Assembly: GCF_021129235.1 (NCBI RefSeq)
Contig: NZ_JAJOMA010000037.1
Coordinates: forward strand, 1 to 50,216
Origin: Kineosporia mesophila
Lineage (GTDB): Bacteria; Actinomycetota; Actinomycetes; Actinomycetales; Kineosporiaceae
Length of the DNA stretch: 50,216 nt
Direction: 5' to 3'
A model generated the notes under the pieces. It did not search any database. It saw only the letters and a program-made list of their open reading frames with translations, and had not been told where the DNA came from. This document shows positions 34,463-43,068 of this stretch, one piece after another. The first letter of the stretch is position 1. Every line of letters starts with the position of its first letter. The translations under genes and the position numbers were made by a program.

Positions 34463-34962
34463 AGATCGAGGATCATCCTGCTGTTGCCCAGGGTGTTCGG
34501 CTTCACCCGGGCCAGGTCGAGGAACTCGGCCACCCCCTCGTCCCGCGAGCGCAGCATCTCGGTGTAGACGCCGGGCTCGACCGGGGTGCCCTCGATCTCG
34601 CGAAAACCGTGACGCTCGAAGAACTTCACCTCGAACGTGAGGCAGAACAACCGGCTCACACCCAGTTCGGTGGCCTGCTCGACCAGCGTGTCGAGGAGGG
34701 CGTGCCCGACGCCGGCACCGCGCCAGTCGGACGAGACGGCCAGCGTGCGCACCTCGGCCAGGTCTTCCCACAGCACATGCACGGCGCCGCAGCCGATCAC
34801 CGTGTCGTCAGCGTCGACCGCGACCCGGAACTCCTGCACGTCTTCGTAGTAGGTGACCGTCTCCTTGTGCAGGAGGATGCGCTGGTCGGCATATCCGGAC
34901 ACCAGTCGGCCGATGGTGGAGACATCGGTGGTGCGGGCACGCCGGACACGGAAGTCAGCCAC
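34459..34962 (-). CDS. GNAT amino-acid N-acetyltransferase (ArgA/NAGS-like)
   Basis: This 167-residue GNAT enzyme has a normal single domain. The acetyl-CoA-binding motif A is LAVSSDWRGAGVGHALLDTLV near residues 74-95. Preceding strands contain GCGAVHVLWEDLAEVRTL, and the C-terminal half contains CLTFEVKFFERHGFREIEG, both characteristic of the short N-acetylglutamate synthase type (Rv2747-like). It would acetylate glutamate at the start of arginine synthesis. No arginine genes are nearby, so the substrate assignment is by family likeness only. GTG start at 34962. It lies between the ABC gene (convergent) and the clpC terminator. Confidence 0.87.
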   Translation of the reverse strand: MADFRVRRARTTDVSTIGRLVSGYADQRILLHKETVTYYEDVQEFRVAVDADDTVIGCGAVHVLWEDLAEVRTLAVSSDWRGAGVGHALLDTLVEQATELGVSRLFCLTFEVKFFERHGFREIEGTPVEPGVYTEMLRSRDEGVAEFLDLARVKPNTLGNSRMILDL

Positions 34963-35014
34963 CCATCGATGTTCTCATGCCCGTGCCCGAAAGCGCAGCC
35001 TCGTCACGAAAAGG

Positions 35015-35052
35015 CCGGAGGCCGGAACCCCCTGGGGGATTCCGGCCTCCGG
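35015..35052 (-). terminator. Intrinsic terminator of clpC
   Basis: A 13-bp outer stem (35015-35027 with 35040-35052) contains an inner CCCCC/GGGGG pairing. Read leftwards it is followed by CCTTTTCG. It lies 16 bp past the clpC stop at 35069 and protects the leftward GNAT gene from read-through. Confidence 0.82.
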
Positions 35053-35068
35053 TCGTGCGGCTGGTGGA

Positions 35069-37600
35069 TCAGGCGGAGGGAGTGGCCTCGCCGGTGACCG
35101 GCGGTGCCCCCTTCTCGCCCGCGGGCGCCAGCTCCGGGATCGATCCGCCCTTCGAGGCTCCGCGGAAGCTGAAGTGCGCCGTCGCCGGCTCACCCTCCGC
35201 GTCGATCAGAACGATCTGACCGGGCTTGAGCTCGTTGTAGAGGATCTTCTCGGACAGGGTGTCTTCGATCTCGCGCTGGATGGCACGGCGCAGCGGCCGG
35301 GCACCGAGCACGGGGTCGTAACCCTTGTGCGCCAGGGCGATCTTCGCGGCCGGGGTGAGCTCGATGCCCATGTCCCGGTCTTTCAGACGCTCGTCGAGCT
35401 TGGCGATCATCAGGTCGACGATCTCGATGATCTCGTCCTGCGACAGCTGCGGGAACACGATGGTGTCGTCGACCCGGTTGAGGAACTCCGGGCGGAAGTG
35501 CTGCTTGAGCTCCTCCGCGACCTTCGCCTTCATGCGCTCGTAGCTGGTCTTCGTGTCGCTGCCGGACTGGAAACCGAGTTGCACACCCTTGGCGATGTCC
35601 CGGGTACCCAGGTTCGTCGTCATGATGATCACGGTGTTCTTGAAGTCCACCATGCGGCCCTGGGAGTCGGTCAGGCGACCGTCTTCCAGAATCTGCAGCA
35701 GCGAGTTGAAGATGTCCGGGTGGGCCTTCTCGACCTCGTCGAACAGCACCACGGAGAACGGCTTGCGGCGCACCTTCTCGGTGAGCTGGCCGCCCTCTTC
35801 GTAGCCGACGTAGCCGGGAGGAGAACCGAACAGCCGCGAGACCGTGTGCTTCTCCGAGAACTCGGACATGTCGAGCTGGATCAGCGAGTCCTCGTCGCCG
35901 AACAGGAACTCGGCGAGCGCCTTGGCGAGCTCGGTCTTACCGACACCGGTCGGACCGGCGAAGATGAACGAGCCACCGGGACGCTTCGGGTCTTTCAGAC
36001 CGGCCCGGGTACGGCGGATCGCCTGCGACATGGCCTTGACCGCGTCGACCTGGCCGATGATCCGCTTGTGCAGCTCGTCTTCCATCCGGAGCAGACGCGT
36101 GGTCTCCTCCTCGGTGAGCTTGAACACCGGGATGCCGGTCGCCGTGGCCAGAACCTCGGCGATCAGTTCCTCGTCGACCTCGGCGACCACGTCCATGTCG
36201 CCGGCCTTCCACTGCTTCTCGCGCTCGGCCTTGGCCGCCAGCAGCTTCTTCTCGCCGTCTCGCAGCGAGGCCGCCTTCTCGAAGTCCTGCGCGTCGATCG
36301 CAGACTCCTTGTCGCGGCGGGTCTGCGCGATCTTCTCGTCGAACTCGCGCAGGTCCGGCGGAGCGGTCATGCGACGGATGCGCAGTCTCGCCCCGGCCTC
36401 GTCGATCAGGTCGATCGCCTTGTCCGGCAGGAACCGGTCGTTGACGTACCGGTCGGCCAGCGTCGCCGCCGCGACCAGGGCCGCGTCGGTGATGGAGACC
36501 CGGTGGTGCGCCTCGTACCGGTCGCGCAGGCCCTTGAGGATCTCGATGGCGTGGGCCAGCGAGGGCTCCTGGACCTGGACCGGCTGGAACCGGCGCTCCA
36601 GGGCGGCGTCCTTCTCGATGTGCTTGCGGTACTCGTCGAGCGTGGTGGCACCGATGGTCTGGAGCTCACCGCGGGCCAGCATCGGCTTCAGGATGCTGGC
36701 GGCGTCGATCGCGCCCTCGGCGGCACCGGCCCCGACGAGGGTGTGGATCTCGTCGATGAACAGGATGATGTCGCCGCGGGTGCGGATCTCCTTGAGGACC
36801 TTCTTCAGGCGCTCCTCGAAGTCACCGCGGTAGCGAGAACCGGCGACCAGGGCGCCGAGGTCAAGCGTGTAGAGCTGCTTGTCCTTCAGCGTCTCGGGCA
36901 CCTCGCCCTTGATGATCGCCTGGGACAGGCCCTCGACGACCGCCGTCTTGCCGACCCCGGGCTCACCGATCAGAACGGGGTTGTTCTTGGTGCGTCGCGA
37001 CAGCACCTGCATGACCCGCTCGATTTCCTTCTCCCGGCCGATGACCGGGTCGAGCTTGCCCTCGCGGGCGGCCTGCGTGAGGTTGCGGCCGAACTGGTCG
37101 AGGACCAGCGAACCGGACGGCGTGCCCTCGGCCGGACCGCCGGCCGCGGCCGGCTCCTTGCCCTGGTAGCCGGACAGCAGCTGGATGACCTGCTGGCGCA
37201 CGCGGTTGAGGTCGGCGCCCAGCTTGACCAGCACCTGGGCGGCGACGCCCTCACCCTCGCGGATGAGGCCGAGCAGGATGTGCTCGGTGCCGATGTAGTT
37301 GTGCCCCAGTTGGAGCGCTTCCCGCAACGACAGTTCCAGCACCTTCTTGGCGCGGGGCGTGAACGGGATGTGGCCGGAGGGGGCCTGCTGTCCTTGACCG
37401 ATGATCTCTTGCACCTGCTCGCGGACAGCGTCGAGCGAGATGCCGAGGGACTCCAGCGCCTTGGCTGCGACTCCCTCGCCCTCATGAATCAGCCCCAGCA
37501 GGATGTGCTCGGTACCGATGTAGTTGTGGTTGAGCATCCTGGCCTCCTCCTGGGCCAGGACAACAACACGGCGGGCGCGGTCGGTGAACCTCTCGAACAT
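35069..37600 (-). CDS. clpC: ATP-dependent Clp protease ATP-binding subunit ClpC
   Basis: This 843-residue AAA+ unfoldase feeds substrates to ClpP. Domains in order: two N-terminal Clp repeats (about residues 1-145, each with a [14 protein letters not shown] motif) and the first AAA+ module with Walker [12 protein letters not shown] near 205 and Walker [15 protein letters not shown]-containing coiled-coil middle region follows (about 420-460). The second AAA+ module has [21 protein letters not shown] near 550 and a C-terminal D2-small domain. A Gly/Ala/Pro-rich tail closes the protein. The ATG at 37600 has GAGGAG about 7 nt upstream. A ClgR-like site lies about 190 bp upstream. Confidence 0.97.
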   Translation of the reverse strand: MFERFTDRARRVVVLAQEEARMLNHNYIGTEHILLGLIHEGEGVAAKALESLGISLDAVREQVQEIIGQGQQAPSGHIPFTPRAKKVLELSLREALQLGHNYIGTEHILLGLIREGEGVAAQVLVKLGADLNRVRQQVIQLLSGYQGKEPAAAGGPAEGTPSGSLVLDQFGRNLTQAAREGKLDPVIGREKEIERVMQVLSRRTKNNPVLIGEPGVGKTAVVEGLSQAIIKGEVPETLKDKQLYTLDLGALVAGSRYRGDFEERLKKVLKEIRTRGDIILFIDEIHTLVGAGAAEGAIDAASILKPMLARGELQTIGATTLDEYRKHIEKDAALERRFQPVQVQEPSLAHAIEILKGLRDRYEAHHRVSITDAALVAAATLADRYVNDRFLPDKAIDLIDEAGARLRIRRMTAPPDLREFDEKIAQTRRDKESAIDAQDFEKAASLRDGEKKLLAAKAEREKQWKAGDMDVVAEVDEELIAEVLATATGIPVFKLTEEETTRLLRMEDELHKRIIGQVDAVKAMSQAIRRTRAGLKDPKRPGGSFIFAGPTGVGKTELAKALAEFLFGDEDSLIQLDMSEFSEKHTVSRLFGSPPGYVGYEEGGQLTEKVRRKPFSVVLFDEVEKAHPDIFNSLLQILEDGRLTDSQGRMVDFKNTVIIMTTNLGTRDIAKGVQLGFQSGSDTKTSYERMKAKVAEELKQHFRPEFLNRVDDTIVFPQLSQDEIIEIVDLMIAKLDERLKDRDMGIELTPAAKIALAHKGYDPVLGARPLRRAIQREIEDTLSEKILYNELKPGQIVLIDAEGEPATAHFSFRGASKGGSIPELAPAGEKGAPPVTGEATPSA

Positions 37601-37788
37601 CTGCGCTCCTCGTGCGGTCAGTGGGGGTGAGACTCGGTGAGACCCCGGTCTCGCTGACCTTATCGATGCTATCTGGGGCTACGGAAAGAAACACCCGGCA
37701 ATCTGACGGTGAGACTGTTCCGACACCCGTGCATCGGCCAACGGAGCTGGAACCTTACGTGTTCCAGGGCCCGGGCACAGCTGTTCGA

Positions 37789-37806
37789 TGTTCGCTGTTG
37801 GCGGAC
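37789..37806. promoter_or_regulatory. Candidate ClgR operator upstream of clpC
   Basis: TGTTCGCTGTTGGCGGAC contains CGC-N5-GCG, the core of the actinobacterial ClgR site known from clp promoters. Some flanking positions differ from the consensus. It lies about 190 bp before the clpC start. No clgR gene is in this window. Confidence 0.4.
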
Positions 37807-38112
37807 AGATCCAGCGCTTTTCGCGAGGTTTGCGCGCTTGGCCCCACCTCGGGACCGAAGTCCCGGTTCGCACCGGCCGGACGGGGCGGAACCGCCGAAC
37901 CCGGTCTCCAGGGTCGCATCCCTTCCCGGCAATAGTGACGGCGGGTCACCCTTTCGGCCCGCCCCCCGGAGCCCATGGGTGGGCGCCCGCCGGCCCGCCC
38001 CCGGTTCCGGGCCGCCACCGGTTGGGATATTCACCCGGAGAATTCGGCCGGCCGGGCCGCACACGAACACCGGACATTGCCCGGAGATTGCACCTCCCCA
38101 GCGAGACCCGGC

Positions 38113-38152
38113 GAGACCCCGGGAGGCTCCGAGAGACCCCGGGAGGACGTCC
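38113..38152. repeat. 20-bp tandem duplication
   Basis: GAGACCCCGGGAGG occurs at 38113-38126 and again at 38133-38146, giving a 20-bp period. A partial third unit (GCGAGACCCGGC) lies just before at 38101. It is in the non-coding region between clpC and lsr2. Confidence 0.8.
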
Positions 38153-38341
38153 CCGGGTCACCCGGAATCCACCCCGACGCCATCACCGATACCCGGAAGT
38201 GGTACAACCCAGGAAGCCGGGAGAGCGACTTTCTGCGGTTTCATTCAGGCCGACCTGCCGGTTCGGGATTAAGCCGAAATCCGGATACTGCACTTTCGAT
38301 TCCCGGCCGGCCCGGGGAAATGCAAAGACCCTGGACAAAAC

Positions 38342-38383
38342 TGTGCCGGGCACCGGACCAGGAGTGGTCCGGTGCCCGGCACA
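38342..38383 (-). terminator. Intrinsic terminator of lsr2
   Basis: A perfect 19-bp stem (38342-38360 with 38365-38383) closes on a GGAG loop. Read leftwards it is followed by GTTTTGTCC. It lies about 98 bp beyond the lsr2 stop, leaving an unusually long 3' untranslated stretch. Confidence 0.85.
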
Positions 38384-38480
38384 CAGATTTCACCGTGATT
38401 CACGGCGGTGGCGCGGCGTTCGTTTACACCACCCGCCGGGGCGGAACTTCACCGGGGCAAAGGTGGGTTGTGCGTAGGGA

Positions 38481-38816
38481 CTAGTGCGCGCCTTCGTAGG
38501 CGGCCATGACCTCGGCCGAGACCCGGCCCCGATCACTCACCTGGTAACCGTTGTCACGCGCCCATGAGCGCACGTCGCCGAGATCCGCCTTGGCGGCGGA
38601 ACGGCCACGGGCGGCACCCCGGCCACGGCCACCGGAACGGCCGCTGATCCGGCGGGCGTGCTCCACCCACGGTGCGATCGCTTCCCGCAATGCCTCCGCA
38701 TTCGCTGCGGAGAGGTCAATTTCATAGCTGACCCCGTCCAGCGAGAACGAGACCGACTCCTCGGCCTCGCCGCCGTCCAGGTCGTCAACAAGAATGACCT
38801 GCACCTTCTGCGCCAT
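38481..38816 (-). CDS. lsr2: Nucleoid-associated protein Lsr2
   Basis: This 111-residue H-NS-like protein bridges AT-rich DNA and silences acquired genes in actinobacteria. The N-terminal dimerisation domain (AQKVQVILVDDLDGGEAEES, then SFSLDGVSYEIDLS) is followed by a linker rich in Arg/Gly (about residues 62-80). The C-terminal DNA-binding domain (VRSWARDNGYQVSDRGRVSAEVMAAY) carries, in SDRGRVS, the RGR hook that inserts in the minor groove. The ATG at 38816 has AGGAG 6 nt upstream; an in-frame TTG directly before it is less likely. A good promoter lies at 38876-38904. Confidence 0.96.
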   Translation of the reverse strand: MAQKVQVILVDDLDGGEAEESVSFSLDGVSYEIDLSAANAEALREAIAPWVEHARRISGRSGGRGRGAARGRSAAKADLGDVRSWARDNGYQVSDRGRVSAEVMAAYEGAH

Positions 38817-38875
38817 CAATTACTCCTAGAAACGCCACCGGAGTCCACCCCGGGCAGATGAACCCATTCATCGGA

Positions 38876-38904
38876 ATCATGGAGTCGACATTCAAACATG
38901 TCAA
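38876..38904 (-). promoter_or_regulatory. Promoter of lsr2
   Basis: On the minus strand TTGACA (38899-38904), a 17-nt spacer and CATGAT (38876-38881) form a near-consensus housekeeping promoter, about 50-60 nt before the lsr2 ATG. The spacer contains GTTTGAATGTC, which is repeated 76 bp upstream. Confidence 0.75.
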
Positions 38905-38973
38905 GCCAACACCACTGACGGCTCACAATAGCGAGCGGATTCGTGGTGTCTCCACGACCGGTGACATTCAAAC
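38887..38973. repeat. Direct repeat GACATTCAAAC flanking the lsr2 promoter
   Basis: The 11-mer occurs at 38887-38897 (inside the promoter spacer) and at 38963-38973. The 76-bp offset is close to seven helical turns, so the two sites would face the same side of the DNA. This suits looping or bridging by a regulator, possibly Lsr2 itself. Confidence 0.6.
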
Positions 38974-38997
38974 TTTCACCGGCATCTGCGATGATCG

Positions 38998-39027
38998 GCG
39001 TCACCCGTTCGGCCGAACGGGTGACGC
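38998..39027. terminator. Perfect 30-bp palindrome after the lysS-linked small gene
   Basis: The half-site GCGTCACCCGTTCGG is followed directly by its exact complement. As RNA it gives a 12-bp stem with a CGGCCG loop. It lies 30 bp past the stop at 39057. There is no U-run, so it is either a hairpin terminator of the lysS transcript or a protein-binding palindrome. Confidence 0.55.
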
Positions 39028-39056
39028 TAAAGAACGACCGGCCGCCCGGCACGTCT

Positions 39057-39260
39057 CTACGAATCCGCAGGCTTCACAGATTGCGAGGTATGCGTTTGCC
39101 CAGGGTTCCCGGCCCGGGTTTTCTCGTCCGCAGTCAGCCTGCGGTCCTCCGCGGCCTGGGCCAGACGCTCACGCCGGTCCGCTTGAAAGATGGCGCGGAT
39201 GGCGACCACGAAGATGGCGAGAACACCGATCGAGGGAAAGATCGCTGCCACGTAGTCCAT
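39057..39260 (-). CDS. Small single-span membrane protein
   Basis: This 67-residue protein has one N-terminal transmembrane helix (YVAAIFPSIGVLAIFVVAIR, residues 3-22). A charged cytoplasmic segment (QADRRERLAQAAEDRRLTADE) and a polar tail follow. AGGAG lies 5 nt before the ATG at 39260, a strong sign of translation. It lies 38 bp downstream of lysS on the same strand and is probably co-transcribed. I recall a similar small gene between lysS and lsr2 in Streptomyces. Function unknown. Confidence 0.8.
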   Translation of the reverse strand: MDYVAAIFPSIGVLAIFVVAIRAIFQADRRERLAQAAEDRRLTADEKTRAGNPGQTHTSQSVKPADS

Positions 39261-39298
39261 GTCGACTCCTGTCCTACAACTGTCCTGGTGCTACGGGC

Positions 39299-40822
39299 TT
39301 ATTCGGGCTTGACCAAGGGGAAGAGAATCGTCTCCCGGATGCCCAGGCCGGTGATTGCCATCAGCAACCGGTCCAGGCCCATTCCCATGCCCCCGGTCGG
39401 CGGCATGCCGTACTCCATGGCCCGCAGGAAATCCTCGTCCAGCCGCATGGCCTCGTCGTCACCCGCTGCAGCCACCCGGGCCTGGGCCACGAAGCGCTCG
39501 CGCTGCACCACCGGGTCGACCAGCTCGGAGTAGCCGGTGCCGAGCTCGAAGGACCGCACGTAGAGGTCCCACTTCTCGGTCACGCCGGGCGTGGTGCGGT
39601 GCGCCGACACCAGCGGCGAGGTGTCTTCCGGGTAGTCGCGCACGAAGGTCGGCGCGTACAGGTCCGGCACCACGAGCTCCTCGAACAGCTCCTCGGCGAG
39701 CTTGCCCGGGCTGTACCAGTCCTGCACCGGCACATGGTGCTCGGCGGCCAGCTCGACCAGCTCGGCGCGCTCGGTCAGTGCGGTGACCTCACGCCCGGCG
39801 GCCTCCGACAGGGAGCCGAACATGGTGATCTGACGCCATTCGCCGCCGAGGTCGTACTCGGTGCCGTCGGCCAGGACCACGGTGGTGCTGCCGGCCACGG
39901 CCAGGGCCGCGTTCTGGACCAGTTCCCGGGTCAGGTCGCCGATCGTGTTGTAGTTCCCGTAGGCCTGATAAGCCTCGATCATCGCGAATTCCGGGGAGTG
40001 CGTGGAGTCCGCGCCCTCGTTCCGGAAATTACGGTTGATCTCGAAGACCCGGTCGATACCGCCGACCACCGCGCGCTTGAGGAACAGCTCGGGGGCGATC
40101 CGCAGGAACAGGTCGATGTCGAACGCGTTCATGTGGGTCTGGAACGGGCGGGCCGCCGCACCTCCGTGCAGCGACTGCAGCATCGGGGTCTCGACCTCGG
40201 TGAAGTCGTGCGAGTGGAAGGTGTCGCGCAGCGAGCGCACCACCGAGGCCCGGGTCTTGACCACCTCGCGGGCGGCCGGGCGCACGATCAGGTCGACGTA
40301 CCGCTGGCGCACCCGCGCCTCCTCGGACATCTCCTTGTGCAGCACCGGCAGCGGGCGCAGGGCCTTGGAGGCCATCGCCCAGCTGTCGGCCATCACCGAA
40401 AGCTCCCCGCGCCGTGACGAGATGACCTCGCCATGAGCCGAGACGAAGTCGCCGAGGTCAACATCGGCCTTGAAGGCCGCCAATGCCTCGTCGCCGACCC
40501 CGTTCTTGGACACCATCACCTGGAGCTGGGTGCCGTCGCCGTCCTGCAGCACGGCGAAGCAGAGCTTGCCGGCGTCGCGGAAGCGCACCACGCGGCCGGC
40601 CACCGAGATGATCTCGCCGCTGGAGGCGCCGGTCTCCAGCTCGGCGTGATCGGCCCGGACCTGGGCGAGCGTGTGCGTACGCTCGACCTCGATCGGATAG
40701 GGGGCCTTTCCCTCGGCCAGGATGCGCGCCCGCTTCTCCGAGCGGATACGCATCTGCTCGGGAAGGTCCTCGCCGTTCGGGTCGGGCAGTTCGCGGGTGG
40801 CATCAGCCTGCTGGTCGGTCAC
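39299..40822 (-). CDS. lysS: Lysyl-tRNA synthetase (class II)
   Basis: This 507-residue enzyme charges tRNA-Lys. An N-terminal OB-fold anticodon-binding domain (about residues 60-165, with [22 protein letters not shown]) is followed by the class II catalytic core. Motif 2 is [21 protein letters not shown] near 265-285, and motif 3 is [23 protein letters not shown] at the C-terminus. The open frame begins with TTG at 40831. I chose the GTG at 40822 because TAGGAT lies 8 nt upstream, indicating a leaderless transcript. Length and motifs are normal for a housekeeping LysRS. Confidence 0.95.
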   Translation of the reverse strand: MTDQQADATRELPDPNGEDLPEQMRIRSEKRARILAEGKAPYPIEVERTHTLAQVRADHAELETGASSGEIISVAGRVVRFRDAGKLCFAVLQDGDGTQLQVMVSKNGVGDEALAAFKADVDLGDFVSAHGEVISSRRGELSVMADSWAMASKALRPLPVLHKEMSEEARVRQRYVDLIVRPAAREVVKTRASVVRSLRDTFHSHDFTEVETPMLQSLHGGAAARPFQTHMNAFDIDLFLRIAPELFLKRAVVGGIDRVFEINRNFRNEGADSTHSPEFAMIEAYQAYGNYNTIGDLTRELVQNAALAVAGSTTVVLADGTEYDLGGEWRQITMFGSLSEAAGREVTALTERAELVELAAEHHVPVQDWYSPGKLAEELFEELVVPDLYAPTFVRDYPEDTSPLVSAHRTTPGVTEKWDLYVRSFELGTGYSELVDPVVQRERFVAQARVAAAGDDEAMRLDEDFLRAMEYGMPPTGGMGMGLDRLLMAITGLGIRETILFPLVKPE

Positions 40823-40830
40823 GACGAGCA

Positions 40831-40836
40831 ATCCTA
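40831..40836 (-). promoter_or_regulatory. Leaderless -10 element of lysS
   Basis: TAGGAT on the minus strand, 8 nt before the GTG at 40822. The 5' neighbour is a 44-bp inverted repeat at 40887. Confidence 0.45.
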
Positions 40837-40886
40837 GTCGGCCCCGTCTAAACCTTTACCGCCCCGCCGTCAACCCTCGGACCGCC

Positions 40887-40930
40887 CCTCTCGTGATCAT
40901 GCGACGGCGTCCGGGCATGATCACGAGAGG
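40887..40930. repeat. 44-bp inverted repeat between the ANTAR gene and lysS
   Basis: A perfect 16-bp arm, CCTCTCGTGATCATGC (40887-40902), faces its complement (40915-40930) across a 12-nt GC-rich loop. It begins 5 bp past the ANTAR gene stop. There is no U-run. It may be a hairpin terminator or a palindromic repeat of a different family from the 45-bp element. Confidence 0.8.
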
Positions 40931-40935
40931 CCGGG

Positions 40936-41712
40936 TCACTTCTGTTCCAGGATCGCGCTGGTCGTCAGCGCGGCCCAGATCCGGGCCGCGGTCTCCCGCT
41001 CGGCCGGGGTCGGGCGGACCACCAGTTCCGGGTCGGCCGGGTGCTCGGCGTCCTGCCGGCCGACGTGCTCGACCAGCGCCACGGCCAGGGTGCGCAGCCG
41101 GATGTTGAAGTGCTGGCTGGCCCGGGCCAGGGCGGCGAAGGCGGAGGGCGCGTCGGCCCCGATCGCGCCCATGACCAGACCCTTCGCCTGCTCGATCACC
41201 CGGCGGTACTGGGTCATCTGGAGCATCTGCTGGGCCACCTGCTCCTCACCGGCGCAGTACTCGACCACGGCCAGGGCCTGGGTCACCAGCGGCTCGTAGC
41301 GGTCGATGTCGCGCAGCACCCGGTCGTCCGGGACCCGGTCGAGATACACCGAGAACACGGTGGGCAGATCCGAGCCGAACTCGCCGGGCACGAAGATCGC
41401 GCCGCGGACGGCGTCGGTCACGTCCGAGCCGACCCCGGGCAGGCTGTTCAGGCCGGTGTCGTCGTTCTCCGTCGGCCGGATGATCACGGTGTCGCGACGG
41501 AACGCGTCCCAGATCGGGCCCTGGGCGTGCTTCCACTGAGCAACGTCGAGTTCCCCGGCGACCCCGATGGCGGCGATCGTCTGGGGGGTGCCCTCGTTTT
41601 CCTTGCTGTCCATCGCCACGCTGAGCCCGACACCTACGGCGCCCGGTACGGAGTGCCGGGTGAACTCGAGAAGGCTTGTCAGCAGGTCGTTCCCGAACTC
41701 GCGGATGGTCAA
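40936..41712 (-). CDS. GAF-ANTAR domain regulator (probable RNA-binding antiterminator)
   Basis: This 258-residue protein has an N-terminal GAF-like sensor region (about residues 10-165) and a C-terminal ANTAR domain. The ANTAR sequence includes YRRVIEQAKGLVMGAIGADA, then SAFAALARASQHFNIRLRTLA (about 175-225). ANTAR proteins bind paired hexaloop RNA hairpins and prevent termination. I chose the unusual TTG start at 41712 because AAAGGA lies about 7 nt upstream. The GAF portion differs from typical ones by lacking an obvious chromophore Cys. It is divergent from the glycosyltransferase gene. The signal and RNA target are unknown. Confidence 0.86.
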   Translation of the reverse strand: MTIREFGNDLLTSLLEFTRHSVPGAVGVGLSVAMDSKENEGTPQTIAAIGVAGELDVAQWKHAQGPIWDAFRRDTVIIRPTENDDTGLNSLPGVGSDVTDAVRGAIFVPGEFGSDLPTVFSVYLDRVPDDRVLRDIDRYEPLVTQALAVVEYCAGEEQVAQQMLQMTQYRRVIEQAKGLVMGAIGADAPSAFAALARASQHFNIRLRTLAVALVEHVGRQDAEHPADPELVVRPTPAERETAARIWAALTTSAILEQK

Positions 41713-41955
41713 GTGAGGTCCTTTCCGAAAAGCGGCGCGAGGCCGTCGAGCCCCCAGCATCGGGGTTCAGCGCGCGGAAAGCGATCACAGATGCCAGGCT
41801 CGAGTCGGCGAAAATGTGCGGAGTCGCCTCCGCTCGCAGTCTTCAGATCATCAGGTCGTTGAGTGGGAGTTGATCAGGTTATGGTGACCATCTCGTCCAG
41901 CCCCGGCGCGAGTCGCACAGCCACCGCTACCAGCGATAACCCGCGAGAGGCGCCC

Positions 41956-43068
41956 GTGTCCCCATCCCGTAAGCGACGTCGTGCATCCCCCGAGTGGGAG
42001 GGCCGCACGATCATCAAGATCGCGGCGCTCCCCGGGCGTGGCGTCTACGTCCGGCACCTCGGTCACCCCGAGGGCGTCGACGGTGTTCACCGTCCCACCG
42101 TTCAGATGCCCGGCTCCGCCCCCAAACCCCCCGCGGCGTTCGACCCGGCCTGGATCCAGACCCATCTCGGCGAGATGCAGATCGTGCACGTGCACGCCCT
42201 GGCCCCCCGGATGAGCGCCGAGCAGGTGAAGGCGGCGGTGCAGGCCACCCGCGACGCCGGACGCCCGCTCATCGTCACCGCCTACCACCTGAGCGACCCG
42301 ACCGGCCTGGACGAGGCCGGTTACGCCGCGCAGCTCGACGCGCTGATCCCCGCGGCCGACCAGGTCGTCACGCTCACCGAGTCCGCCGCCAAGGAGATCG
42401 CCAAGCGCTGGAAGGTCACGGCGCAGGTGCAGCCGCACCCGCACGCCGTGGACTTCGTCACGATGCGCCGCGAGCGCCCCGCCCGCGGTCAGAACGGCCC
42501 CTACCTCGTCGGTGTGCACCTGGGCAGCCTGCGGCTGCCCAGCGACCCGGTCAAGGTGGTGTCGGCGCTGGCCGAGGCGGCGAAGCGCACGCCCGACGTG
42601 CGACTCGTGCTGTACGTCCACGACCACCTGCTGGACGCCGACTCCACCCGGTACGACCCGGCCACGATCCGGGAGATCGACCGGATCGTCACCGATGCCG
42701 GCGGCACGCTGCGGGCCCACCGGCCGATGACCGACTCCCAGCTCTGGGACAACATCTTCGGCCTCGACGCCGCACTCGTACCGCCCTTTTTCGGCTCGCA
42801 CTCGCTGTGGCCGGAAGCCTGCTACGACCTGGGCACGCAGGCGATCATGCCGGCGAACAGCCACTCCTCGTCGCAGCGCCCGGCGCTGACCTACACCTGT
42901 GACCGCAACGGCATCCCCGACGTGGCGTCGCTGGCCAAGGCTTTCGCCGAGGCCGTGCGCGCGCCGCAGGTCGAGCACGCCGACCCGACCGCCCGGTTCA
43001 ACGAGCGGGTCGCGATCGCCGAGTGGCTGCGCAACACCTACGAGCGCCTACTCGACGAAAAGGCCTAG
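41956..43068 (+). CDS. GT4-like glycosyltransferase family protein
   Basis: This protein of about 370 residues has a GT-B-like layout. An N-terminal Rossmann half (IVHVHALAPRMSAEQV near residue 75, PLIVTAYHLSDP near 105 and the acceptor-side VVTLTESAAKEIAKRW near 140) is followed by a C-terminal half. That half contains DVRLVLYVHDHL and LDAALVPPFFGSHSLWPEACYDLGTQAIM, with a Glu in the expected donor-binding position. I prefer the GTG at 41956, which has GAGAGG 5 nt upstream; ATG 41881 and GTG 41863 are possible longer starts. Its stop interlocks with the nadC stop (CTAG). Substrate unknown. Confidence 0.75.
   Translation: MSPSRKRRRASPEWEGRTIIKIAALPGRGVYVRHLGHPEGVDGVHRPTVQMPGSAPKPPAAFDPAWIQTHLGEMQIVHVHALAPRMSAEQVKAAVQATRDAGRPLIVTAYHLSDPTGLDEAGYAAQLDALIPAADQVVTLTESAAKEIAKRWKVTAQVQPHPHAVDFVTMRRERPARGQNGPYLVGVHLGSLRLPSDPVKVVSALAEAAKRTPDVRLVLYVHDHLLDADSTRYDPATIREIDRIVTDAGGTLRAHRPMTDSQLWDNIFGLDAALVPPFFGSHSLWPEACYDLGTQAIMPANSHSSSQRPALTYTCDRNGIPDVASLAKAFAEAVRAPQVEHADPTARFNERVAIAEWLRNTYERLLDEKA

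Larger units (their letters stand above)
37601..38480. other. 880-bp non-coding interval between clpC and lsr2
   Basis: I see no convincing gene here; the open frames are rich in Pro/Arg/Gly and read on several strands at once. From left to right the region holds the clpC leader and promoter (37601-37810, relatively AT-rich) and a ClgR-like site (37789-37806). Next are G/C inverted repeats (37940-38030), a 20-bp tandem duplication (38113-38152) and an AT-richer patch (38190-38340). The lsr2 terminator (38342-38383) and about 95 bp of lsr2 3' leader complete it. Confidence 0.6.

Noticed and set aside
37709-38477. Several open frames between clpC and lsr2
   Set aside because: They occur on both strands and overlapping frames, lack ribosome sites, and are dominated by Pro/Gly/Arg.
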